Positions 1 to 5,117 of a stretch of DNA of 6,284 nt are shown here, one piece after another. Location: positions 1 through 6,284 of the forward strand of contig JAJZVE010000290.1 of NCBI GenBank assembly GCA_021845835.1, read 5' to 3'. The notes beneath the pieces are model-generated. The model was not told the DNA's origin, did no database searches, and worked only from the letters and a program-made list of their open reading frames with translations. The position numbers were made by a program, and so were the translations under genes. Numbering within the stretch: the stretch's first letter is position 1; the number at the start of each line of letters is the position of its first letter. The stretch comes from Pseudomonadota bacterium. GTDB lineage: Bacteria; Pseudomonadota; Alphaproteobacteria; Acetobacterales; Acetobacteraceae.

Positions 1-130
1 GGCCGGACCAGAGATTGCAGCCGGCAAAGCGGCAAAACACCGAAGCCCGCCCGGCATGGACCCCTTCACCCTGGAGGGTGAGAAAAATTTCCTTCACGGC
101 ATAGCGCGAGGCGGGAGGGTTTTCGGGCAT
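1..130 (-). CDS. queE: 7-carboxy-7-deazaguanine synthase QueE, N-terminal part, cut by window edge
   Basis: QueE is a radical-SAM enzyme that converts 6-carboxytetrahydropterin to 7-carboxy-7-deazaguanine in the pathway to preQ0 and queuosine. Only the first 43 codons lie in the window. The visible protein has the family's opening motifs YAVKEIFLTLQGEG (residues 10-23), then HAGR and the segment FCRFAGCNLWSG (residues 32-43). The Cys in GCNLW (residue 38) is expected to be the first ligand of the atypical CX14CX2C iron-sulfur motif known for QueE; the other two lie beyond the window. The ATG at 130 gives the usual short leader before the YAVKEIF motif, so I chose it, although no strong Shine-Dalgarno is visible upstream. 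Family assignment is secure from the motifs. Whether the rest of the gene is intact cannot be seen. Confidence 0.9.
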   Translation of the reverse strand, partial: MPENPPASRYAVKEIFLTLQGEGVHAGRASVFCRFAGCNLWSG

Positions 131-309
131 GGCGCGGGGTTTTAGCGACGCGCGGGCGCCTCGTCCATGATGGCGGAAGGGGCGGGGAGCACCTTTCCAC
201 CCCATCCAGCGGCGAGGTGACCCAGGCGAGCGGGACTCTCGGAGCGTTTCAAGGATCTGGCATCGAGCCGGTGGAGGCACGAGGGAAAGCGGCGAATGGT
301 TATCGCCAC
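131..309. other. spacer between the ATPase gene and queE; no assigned gene
   Basis: This 179-base gap is GC-rich like the queE side, not like the operon on its right. On the minus strand a frame stays open from a GTG at 309 to a TAA at 142-144 (55 codons, ending IMDEAPARR), 11 bases before the queE ATG. It is also the same frame as the preceding ATPase gene and begins directly after that gene's stop. I recognise no family in it and see no convincing ribosome binding site, so I do not call it a gene; it could be the tail of an older neighbour of queE or a chance frame. A short 5-bp inverted repeat (GGCGA at 291-295, TCGCC at 303-307) lies just after the ATPase stop, but without a T-run, so it is a poor terminator. 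The spacer probably holds the left junction of the lower-GC operon and any queE promoter. Confidence 0.4.
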
Positions 310-1704
310 TCAGTTCTTTGGCTTGACGCCACCCCTGCGACCCAGACCAAATCCCACGCGATACAAATCCGGCATGTCAATACGCCCGTCTTTCTTGGTT
401 TCAATAAGCCCCAAACGTTGCAGGTCTTCGCGCAGTCCCTCCCAGCCGCGTCCGGTGTGCTGCGCAGGCAGACGATCCGAAGGAATATTTTCTGGGCCAG
501 AGGGAAAGCTTTCAACCCAGCGCTGAACAACCGTGTCGAATTCGCGGGGCACATTCAAGCCTCTCAATACGGACAGCACGTTAGGCACCCAAGGATAATC
601 TTCTGCCATTTCCTGCACACGAATCTCCGAGGCCTTCTGGATGCCACGTTTGATGCTTTCATAATGCAATGCGAACTCATGCTGGGCATAGCGTTCGTGG
701 GAATCCTCCGCAGCCTGTTGAATCGCCGCGAGGAATGAGCGTGGCGAGGTCCGGCCTTTCCCGTCCGCCAAGTGGCTGACGGACCATGTGTAAGGCACCC
801 CGCGCCGCCTGTCGCGCCCCATCCAGGGACCGGCCAGACGTTCGAAGGCTTTGCGCTGCTCCTCTGATTCGCGTTTCATTTCATCCGCCACGCCCCACGC
901 GCCCGCCTGTTGAACATATGGGCAGATTCCGCGCAGAAGCGTGCCATGCTCGTCCGGCGCATTGATGAGACGCTGCCAGAGCAAGCCATGCAAATCATGC
1001 CTGGCCCAGGTCAGCTCGGCTTGAGTGGCCGTGAGCTTCGATGCGTCCGGGAAATTAAACACTGTGCGTTCCGCTTGGTCCTCGCGCAAAAACACCTTGG
1101 CATGGAGGCCAGAGAAGCTTTTTAGCCAAAGCACCATACGCAACAGGCCGCGCACGATTTCGTCCATGCGTTGCCATACGTTACTGGTACGATCCAGCGC
1201 GTCGAACAGGATTAGCCCACGCCAGTCACGGGGCTGCCGCATCAGCCACGCTGCCGCCTCGGGGTCAAATTTGAGCCATTTAACTGTGTCACCCCATTTC
1301 TTGTCGGGAATTCTTTGGCCTGCGCGTTGCGCAACCCAGCGCAGTACCACCGCGCGCCACAGATCGTAAGGTTCCCCGCCTTGGTCGAGAAAATTCGAGA
1401 ACACGTCGGCATTCGGGTAGCTGGCGATATCTTCCCTATTGGCAAAGCCCAGATGAACGGAGATGCCGGTGAGTTCGGAAGCCGCGCCCACCAAAAGACC
1501 ACGCAGCAAGTCGGACTGCAAAACAGATGTCCAGAAGGATTTGCCCACCCCCCGGCTGCCCACGACGACGTGCGCGTCCAAGCGCAGAGCCTTGAGATGC
1601 GAGGGCGGCAAATAAAGCTGCCCGGGCAGCGGCGTTTCGCCGAAATTGCTTGTTTCCCGCAGTACGGCGATGATGGCCGCCCGCAGAGCCTGCGCCCTAG
1701 TCAT
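310..1704 (-). CDS. STAND-like P-loop ATPase with probable C-terminal winged helix (third gene of candidate conflict operon)
   Basis: Predicted cytosolic NTPase of 464 residues. After a short N-terminal helix region comes the Walker A motif GSRGVGKS (residues 49-56). Walker B is LILFDALDR (164-172); its DALD form is typical of STAND-like and related signalling ATPases. VFLRED (205-210) carries a likely sensor arginine, and LTWARHDLHGLLWQRL (231-246) follows at the end of the ATPase core. The segment after about residue 385 ends in GWEGLREDLQRLGLIETKKDGR (split over 420-441), which looks like a winged-helix recognition helix and wing. An in-frame TTG at 1722 would add six residues, but the ATG at 1704 has GGGGAA at 1711-1716 six bases upstream, so I prefer it. 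It begins 26 bases after the stop of the KGGVGR ATPase gene, so the two are very likely co-transcribed. No effector domain is visible in it. A sensor or switch role is inference; the exact family is not identified. Confidence 0.75.
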   Translation of the reverse strand: MTRAQALRAAIIAVLRETSNFGETPLPGQLYLPPSHLKALRLDAHVVVGSRGVGKSFWTSVLQSDLLRGLLVGAASELTGISVHLGFANREDIASYPNADVFSNFLDQGGEPYDLWRAVVLRWVAQRAGQRIPDKKWGDTVKWLKFDPEAAAWLMRQPRDWRGLILFDALDRTSNVWQRMDEIVRGLLRMVLWLKSFSGLHAKVFLREDQAERTVFNFPDASKLTATQAELTWARHDLHGLLWQRLINAPDEHGTLLRGICPYVQQAGAWGVADEMKRESEEQRKAFERLAGPWMGRDRRRGVPYTWSVSHLADGKGRTSPRSFLAAIQQAAEDSHERYAQHEFALHYESIKRGIQKASEIRVQEMAEDYPWVPNVLSVLRGLNVPREFDTVVQRWVESFPSGPENIPSDRLPAQHTGRGWEGLREDLQRLGLIETKKDGRIDMPDLYRVGFGLGRRGGVKPKN

Positions 1705-1710
1705 GGCAGA

Positions 1711-1716
1711 TTCCCC
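1711..1716 (-). promoter_or_regulatory. ribosome binding site that decides the ATPase start
   Basis: The minus strand reads GGGGAA, then six bases, then the ATG at 1704. No comparable purine run precedes the TTG six codons upstream at 1722. This supports the ATG as start and a 464-residue product. Confidence 0.55.
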
Positions 1717-1730
1717 GCTCAAAACGCGCC

Positions 1731-3062
1731 TCAGTCGCTCACCCTCGGATAACCGTTACCCCAGTCCAGAAAGCGTAAGATTCGGCCAATCAAATCACCG
1801 AACACATGCCGAATCTCGTCGTCGTCGACAAGCGCGAGCCTTCCATGCAAGGTACGCAGCGCCGCAAAACCACGATGCCACTCGACAATCCAGGGCATAT
1901 GCGGCGCCAGTTCATCGGCAAGGTCGAAACTCCATCCCTCGATACCCTGCCTGTCCTTCCCACCCTCAACCGGAGGGGGTATTTCGTCGTATAGGGTTTC
2001 GATGAAAAGGTCGTAAGCGTGCTCTCGCAAATCCGCAAGATAGGTAGCCGGTTCCAACTCGGGCATGAGGGCTGCGACAATTTGCAGCCTTTCACGAATA
2101 TGCTCGGCAACGCGAGCCCGCCGCCAATGATCAAACAGCATGCGGTAACCGTTCCAGGTTTGGGCACCTGCTAGCGCGAAGAGCAACACCAGATTCGCGC
2201 CCAGATCGGTGACACAACTCGACGCCACCTCGTCGATGCCGGCGCGCGAATCGATAAGCACGATGTCGGGCTTGAGACGTTCTTCCAACTTCCGCAACAG
2301 TCGTTGCAGCCGGCCGGACCATGACTCACGGGCGCCATCGTCTTGGACCTTGGGCATCCACACTCGCCCGAGCTTGGCGATGTACTCGCCAGGATCGGCG
2401 CCATGAGCGGGGATCACGTAGATTTCTCCGTCGTGGGACAAGGTGCTCGTGGCAATCATGTCATCGAACACGCTGTCCGCGTTATCGACCAAGTCCTCGA
2501 CCAACCAGTCGGTAATTCCGTAAGCTGGTTGGCGCTCCGGCGGCAGCAGGCTGGAGGACAGCCCCGGCGATTCCAGATCCAGATCGAGCACCAGCACCCG
2601 CTTGCCGAGCTGGGCCAATTTCCAGGCGCAGGCCGCCAGAGCGGTGGAGCGACCTACACCACCTTTGATGGAAAAAAATACGATGCGCGGCGCGCCGTTG
2701 GCTTCCGGGGCGATCTGGGTCCAGTTCCCTTCCGTTGCCAGGCGATCGACCACCCAGATTTTGTCGAACCCTTCCAGCGGGTAGCGTGCCGCATCTTGGC
2801 AGACCTGCTCCAGGTTTGCCTCGTACAGGAGGCCGGATTCGGCGGGATAAGCGTGCGGCACGATATGCTCGGCAAAAGCTCGATAGACTGCCACGAGTTG
2901 CTTGCGCTGTTCTTCATTTGCCTCGATGGCCTCCGGCACGATGAATCGCACGCGCCCATTGAGGTCGCGATTGATCACCAGCCAGTCCACTCCTGCCACG
3001 AGTTCGCCATGTCTCTTCAGCACCTCGTGCGCAGCGGGCAAAATTTGGTCGAAGGTCGTCAT
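1731..3062 (-). CDS. KGGVGR-variant ParA/MinD-like ATPase (second gene of candidate conflict operon)
   Basis: Predicted cytosolic SIMIBI-class ATPase of 443 residues. Residues 1 to about 125 form a separate N-terminal region that ordinary ParA/MinD proteins lack, ending in VVDRLATEGNWTQI (104-117). The ATPase core then opens with FFSIKGGVGRSTALAA (129-144). This is the deviant Walker A motif with the signature Lys at 133, but with Arg at 138 where ParA proteins have the catalytic P-loop Lys. VLVLDLDLESPGL (156-168) is the A' segment, and DIVLIDSRAGI (266-276) is Walker B with Asp271. The motif set fits a family I recall as 'KGGVGR-motif variant AAA ATPase', seen in multi-domain signalling and conflict loci; I could not check this. 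No ParB gene or parS-like site is visible, so plasmid or chromosome partition is unlikely. The start ATG overlaps the stop of the HEPN-like gene as ATGA, implying translational coupling. Confidence 0.85.
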   Translation of the reverse strand: MTTFDQILPAAHEVLKRHGELVAGVDWLVINRDLNGRVRFIVPEAIEANEEQRKQLVAVYRAFAEHIVPHAYPAESGLLYEANLEQVCQDAARYPLEGFDKIWVVDRLATEGNWTQIAPEANGAPRIVFFSIKGGVGRSTALAACAWKLAQLGKRVLVLDLDLESPGLSSSLLPPERQPAYGITDWLVEDLVDNADSVFDDMIATSTLSHDGEIYVIPAHGADPGEYIAKLGRVWMPKVQDDGARESWSGRLQRLLRKLEERLKPDIVLIDSRAGIDEVASSCVTDLGANLVLLFALAGAQTWNGYRMLFDHWRRARVAEHIRERLQIVAALMPELEPATYLADLREHAYDLFIETLYDEIPPPVEGGKDRQGIEGWSFDLADELAPHMPWIVEWHRGFAALRTLHGRLALVDDDEIRHVFGDLIGRILRFLDWGNGYPRVSD

Positions 3063-3481
3063 ACCAGCCCATCCTTTTGCGCCTGCTTGATCAATTTATG
3101 GACTTCTCTGGCGCCTGATTGATGAGCCTGTGCCCGCCCCTGATCGAAGTTCGATCGATGGGCATAGCGCTGTGTAACATCCCAGTCGCCGAAGGGGTTG
3201 TGGCCGGGCAGGACATAGTCCGCTCCCTGATGGTGGCCACATCGGTAGCTCTCGAAGCGTTTCCAGCTCCCGTCCGCATGCACGCGGTCCGCGTTCTCGC
3301 GGGGCCGATCGCGACTCTTGTCGTAGGGCATGCCAAAGGCCAGCATCAGCCGTTTCAAGCCGCATTCCGCCGCTATGCCATACAGATGATCGGCATTCGC
3401 CCAGCGATCCGCCCGGAATAAATGCTCCGCGTCCTCCCAATGCCGTTCGTGCGCATCCAGAAAGTCCGAGTGCAACAGCAT
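3059..3481 (-). CDS. probable HEPN-domain protein (first gene of candidate conflict operon)
   Basis: A 140-residue, mainly helical protein without signal peptide or membrane segment. The N-terminal helices have the HEPN pattern: HWEDAEHLFRADRWANADHL (14-33), then YGIAAECGLKRLMLAFGM (34-51), matching the typical 'DA..L...GR..A..L.G.AAE..LK' layout. A later WDVTQRYAHRSNF (100-112) resembles the W..RY segment of HEPN proteins. Many HEPN domains are RNases using an R-X4-6-H motif; here the nearest Arg-His pair is R105 and H108, shorter than that consensus, so catalytic activity is uncertain. The ATG at 3481 is chosen because the frame upstream contains no ATG, GTG, TTG or CTG back to a stop. AAGAG lies seven bases ahead of it, and AGGA is nearly adjacent. 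The stop overlaps the next gene by ATGA. An RNase effector or a non-catalytic nucleotide- or RNA-binding partner are both possible. Confidence 0.65.
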   Translation of the reverse strand: MLLHSDFLDAHERHWEDAEHLFRADRWANADHLYGIAAECGLKRLMLAFGMPYDKSRDRPRENADRVHADGSWKRFESYRCGHHQGADYVLPGHNPFGDWDVTQRYAHRSNFDQGRAQAHQSGAREVHKLIKQAQKDGLV

Positions 3482-3489
3482 TTCCTCGC

Positions 3490-3590
3490 TCTTGATTTCC
3501 GCCGAGAACCGACTTGGGAATTTTACTGAATTGACCCGGGTTGCACTTATGATTTGGGTTTCATGAGGGGGTCAAGGGCTGATTTTTCTC
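3490..3590. mobile_element. possible IS21-type element end (remnant)
   Basis: On the plus strand TTGATTTCCGCCGAGAACC (3492-3510) is followed by TTTTACTGAATTGACCCGGG (3521-3540) and, further in, by GGGGTCAAGG. Tips reading 'TGATTTCCGC' with inner spaced copies of 'TTGACCC' are, from memory, typical of IS21-family ends. No istA or istB coding sequence is present, so at most one end survives. Its tip would abut the ribosome binding site of the HEPN-like gene. I have no database match; it may instead be ordinary intergenic sequence. Confidence 0.35.
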
Positions 3591-3654
3591 CTTTGGTTCG
3601 CTCAGGTGCGGCGTCGGCGATGCTGACACTACCCATGAGGCGCTTCTGGCTCAT
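3547..3654 (-). other. 35-codon orphan ORF, possibly a truncated gene start
   Basis: A minus-strand ATG at 3654 begins a 35-residue frame (opening MSQKRLMGSVSIADAAPERT) that stops inside the possible IS end. It lies just downstream of the promoter-like and palindromic sequence at 3664-3713. The opening faintly resembles the N-terminus of TetR-family repressors (M-G-x-x-S-x-A-D-A), which would make it a gene start cut off by an insertion, but the similarity is too weak to name it. There is no clear Shine-Dalgarno. The frame is also open upstream without a start, back to the stop of the small exported protein gene at 3814. Confidence 0.2.
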
Positions 3655-3663
3655 GATGTGTTC

Positions 3664-3713
3664 CTGACCATCTGGTCGGTCAGATTCAGATATAGCATCG
3701 CGCCGGCGGGAGC
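3664..3713 (-). promoter_or_regulatory. possible promoter with TGACC/GGTCA operator palindrome
   Basis: On the minus strand a -35-like TTTGGC lies 17 bases before TATATC (3688-3693). Immediately downstream is an inverted repeat with CTGACC (minus strand, 3678-3683) and GGTCAG (3664-3669) separated by eight bases, enclosing a second, overlapping GACCA/TGGTC repeat. Palindromes with TGACC..GGTCA half-sites are common TetR-family operators. The site points toward the orphan ORF and the HEPN-ATPase operon, so it could drive the operon. No mapped transcript supports this, and the boxes match the consensus only partly. Confidence 0.3.
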
Positions 3714-3741
3714 CAAAGCGCCAAAGCCGGTCGCCGGCGGG
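3701..3741. repeat. short direct repeats
   Basis: CGCCGGCGGG occurs at 3701-3710 and again at 3732-3741. Between them GCCAAAGC occurs twice, at 3712-3719 and 3720-3727. The arrangement suggests local duplication or slippage. No function is visible. Confidence 0.45.
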
Positions 3742-3753
3742 CCGGATACGAAA

Positions 3754-3775
3754 CGAGGGGGCTTTCGCCCCCTCG
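3754..3775 (-). terminator. perfect hairpin terminator
   Basis: CGAGGGGGC (3754-3762) pairs perfectly with GCCCCCTCG (3767-3775) across a 4-base loop. On the minus strand the stem is followed by TTTCGT, a weak T-tract, so it best serves as the terminator of the small exported protein gene that ends at 3814. It separates the housekeeping block from the junction region and the HEPN-ATPase operon. Confidence 0.7.
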
Positions 3776-3813
3776 GTGGATGGTTTCAGGCTTGCTGGAA
3801 AACGCGGCCGGGG

Positions 3814-4062
3814 TCAGGCGCTGCCGTTCGGGCTCGCGCGCTGGGTTTCCGGGCGCTGGCCGTCATAGCCCTGCGCGGTCTGGAAGCTGTTGGTCTCCAT
3901 CCGCGGGGCGCGGCCCCAGGCCAGTTCGGTGGCGCGGCCGCTGCTGGTCGCGCGCGCCCAGGTGGCGGCCTGCTGCTGGAGGGAGGCGGGCGCCTGATGC
4001 ACGCCACTGCCGGACGCGCTGAGCGCGATGGCGGCAACGGCGGCGAACAAGAATTTACGCAT
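3814..4062 (-). CDS. small exported protein of unknown function
   Basis: An 82-residue protein starting MRKFLFAAVAAIALSASGSG, a clear Sec-type signal peptide with a Lys/Arg n-region, an Ala-rich hydrophobic core and a likely cleavage around SASG (residues 15-18). The mature part is short, Gln/Ala/Ser/Arg-rich and without cysteines or a recognisable domain; it reads WARATSSGRATELAWGRAP near its middle. I do not recognise the family. I use the ATG at 4062 because GAAGG lies eight bases upstream; an in-frame ATG at 4119 would put 19 charged residues ahead of the signal peptide. A perfect hairpin follows the stop about 40 bases later. Periplasmic or secreted location is inferred from the leader only. 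Confidence 0.65.
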   Translation of the reverse strand: MRKFLFAAVAAIALSASGSGVHQAPASLQQQAATWARATSSGRATELAWGRAPRMETNSFQTAQGYDGQRPETQRASPNGSA

Positions 4063-4125
4063 GATATCTGCCTTCTTTCGTCGTTTGGTGGTCTGCCGAT
4101 CCGGCTGTCCACCTGACACGGGCAG

Positions 4126-4164
4126 AATTAATAGCGCGGGTTATTACATACAAGCTTATAAACG
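4126..4164 (-). promoter_or_regulatory. AT-rich patch, probable promoter region of the small exported protein gene
   Basis: This is the only AT-rich stretch in the 118-base gap between the Trm112 gene and the upstream ATG at 4119. On the minus strand it reads TTTATAAGCTTGTATGTAAT and then TATTAATT, offering several -10-like boxes but no good -35 box at the right distance. It lies about 65 bases upstream of the ATG at 4062. A near-palindrome TGTGTTGCG/CGCACACA sits next to it at 4171-4188 and might be an operator. Confidence 0.3.
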
Positions 4165-4237
4165 CATGGCTGTGTTGCGCCGCACACAAAAGCGCCGGGC
4201 TTGCCATATCAGCCTCGTCAGGGGGTGAGCGGGTGGT

Positions 4238-4429
4238 TCAGGGGATGAGCGGCCGGGCTTCCTCGGGCAGCATGATCGGGATGCCGTCACGGATCGGGTA
4301 GGCGAGGCCGGCGGCGTCGCTGATCAGCTCGTTGCGCGCGCGGTCATAGCGCAGCTTCTGCTTGGTGAGCGGGCAGATCAGGATTTCGAGAAGCCGGGGA
4401 TCGACCGGGCGTTCGCTGGTCTCGGACAT
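4238..4429 (-). CDS. Trm112 / UPF0434 (YcaR-like) family protein
   Basis: A 63-residue protein of the usual size for bacterial Trm112-like proteins. It has the family's order of motifs: [11 protein letters not shown] (13-23), then [12 protein letters not shown] (26-37) and [20 protein letters not shown] (40-59). Eukaryotic and archaeal Trm112 activates methyltransferases; the role of the small bacterial relatives is not settled, so no reaction is assigned. Only one cysteine (Cys19) of the possible zinc-binding set is present, as in many UPF0434 members. GGAGA lies six bases before the ATG. It starts 28 bases after the stop of the LON-N protein gene and is probably the last member of that cluster. 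Confidence 0.9.
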   Translation of the reverse strand: MSETSERPVDPRLLEILICPLTKQKLRYDRARNELISDAAGLAYPIRDGIPIMLPEEARPLIP

Positions 4430-4457
4430 CTTGGGTCTCCAGGGACAAAGGGGAAAA

Positions 4458-5111
4458 TCAGCCGGATAGGCGCGTTTTCTCGCCGGTTTCGGCGAGCGCC
4501 ATCTCGAGCAGCGCGATCAGGGCGGCGAGCCGCTCATCGCCGCTCGCGGCCTCCAGCAGCGCCTGCTTCTCCGCCGGCGCGAAGGGGCAGATCATGCACA
4601 GCGTGACGACCAGTTCCTCCGCCGGCATCGCCGCGATCGTGTTCCAGTTCACGTCATAGTGCTGGCGGGCGAAATAGGGGCGGAGACGCGCGCCGAGCGC
4701 GTCGCGGTCCAGATCCCGCCCCGGCCAGGGCACGAGATCGCCGGCATGGGCGGAAAAATCCGCCCGCACCCGGCGATAGCCGCGCCGCATCGGCACTTCC
4801 TCGACGACCGCGAAGCGGCTGACGCCGGCCAGCGTGATGAGATAGCGCCCGTCCTCGGTCTCGCTGAACGCCGAAAGCCGCCCGAGACAGCCGACGCGAT
4901 AGAGCGCCGGGCCGTTCGCCGTCGCCGGGCGGGCGCTATCGGGCTGGATCATGCCGAACAGCCGCCCCGCCGCCAGCGCGTCCTCGACCAGCGCCAGATA
5001 GCGCGGCTCGAAAATATTGAGCGGCAGCCGCCCGCGCGGCAGGAGGAGGGCGCCGGTCAGGGGAAAGACCGGAAACGCCTCCGGCAAGCCGGCGGGCGGG
5101 ACAGCGCTCAT
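4458..5111 (-). CDS. LON N-terminal (substrate-binding) domain protein
   Basis: A 217-residue cytosolic protein made only of a LON N-terminal domain, without the AAA+ and protease parts of Lon. The N-terminal [20 protein letters not shown], then [14 protein letters not shown] (33-46), is the hallmark of the domain. [20 protein letters not shown] and GVSRFAV continue the beta-rich part. The helical C-terminal part has [20 protein letters not shown] (169-188), typical of alphaproteobacterial stand-alone members. The function is not established; substrate or peptide recognition is presumed by analogy with Lon. The ATG lies six bases after the stop of the thioredoxin-TPR gene, so translation is probably coupled; the Shine-Dalgarno is weak. 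Confidence 0.92.
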   Translation of the reverse strand: MSAVPPAGLPEAFPVFPLTGALLLPRGRLPLNIFEPRYLALVEDALAAGRLFGMIQPDSARPATANGPALYRVGCLGRLSAFSETEDGRYLITLAGVSRFAVVEEVPMRRGYRRVRADFSAHAGDLVPWPGRDLDRDALGARLRPYFARQHYDVNWNTIAAMPAEELVVTLCMICPFAPAEKQALLEAASGDERLAALIALLEMALAETGEKTRLSG

Positions 5112-5117
5112 CGTCGC

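Noticed and set aside
131..309. tRNA or other RNA gene as an attachment site for the operon
   Set aside because: I looked for a T-arm and acceptor-like ends on both strands and found none, and I saw no matching direct repeat on the other side near 3480-3780.
217..738. Plus-strand open frame of 173 codons
   Set aside because: It lies antisense to the ATPase gene, whose Walker motifs and ribosome binding site show the real frame; no motif or ribosome binding site supports the plus strand.
2671..2677. Run of seven A (T on the coding strand) just before the P-loop codons as a programmed frameshift site
   Set aside because: The main frame reads through it without interruption into the conserved KGGVGR motif, so no frameshift is needed.
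1731..3062. Partition (ParA) function for the KGGVGR ATPase
   Set aside because: No ParB gene, parS-like repeats or replication gene nearby; the neighbours are HEPN-like and STAND-like proteins and the protein has an extra N-terminal domain.
2343..3122. Plus-strand open frame of 259 codons
   Set aside because: Antisense to the KGGVGR ATPase gene, where the conserved motifs lie; the translation has no recognisable domain.
3658..4116. Plus-strand and alternative minus-strand frames over the small exported protein gene
   Set aside because: The minus-strand frame with the signal peptide, GAAGG ribosome binding site and following terminator explains the region better.
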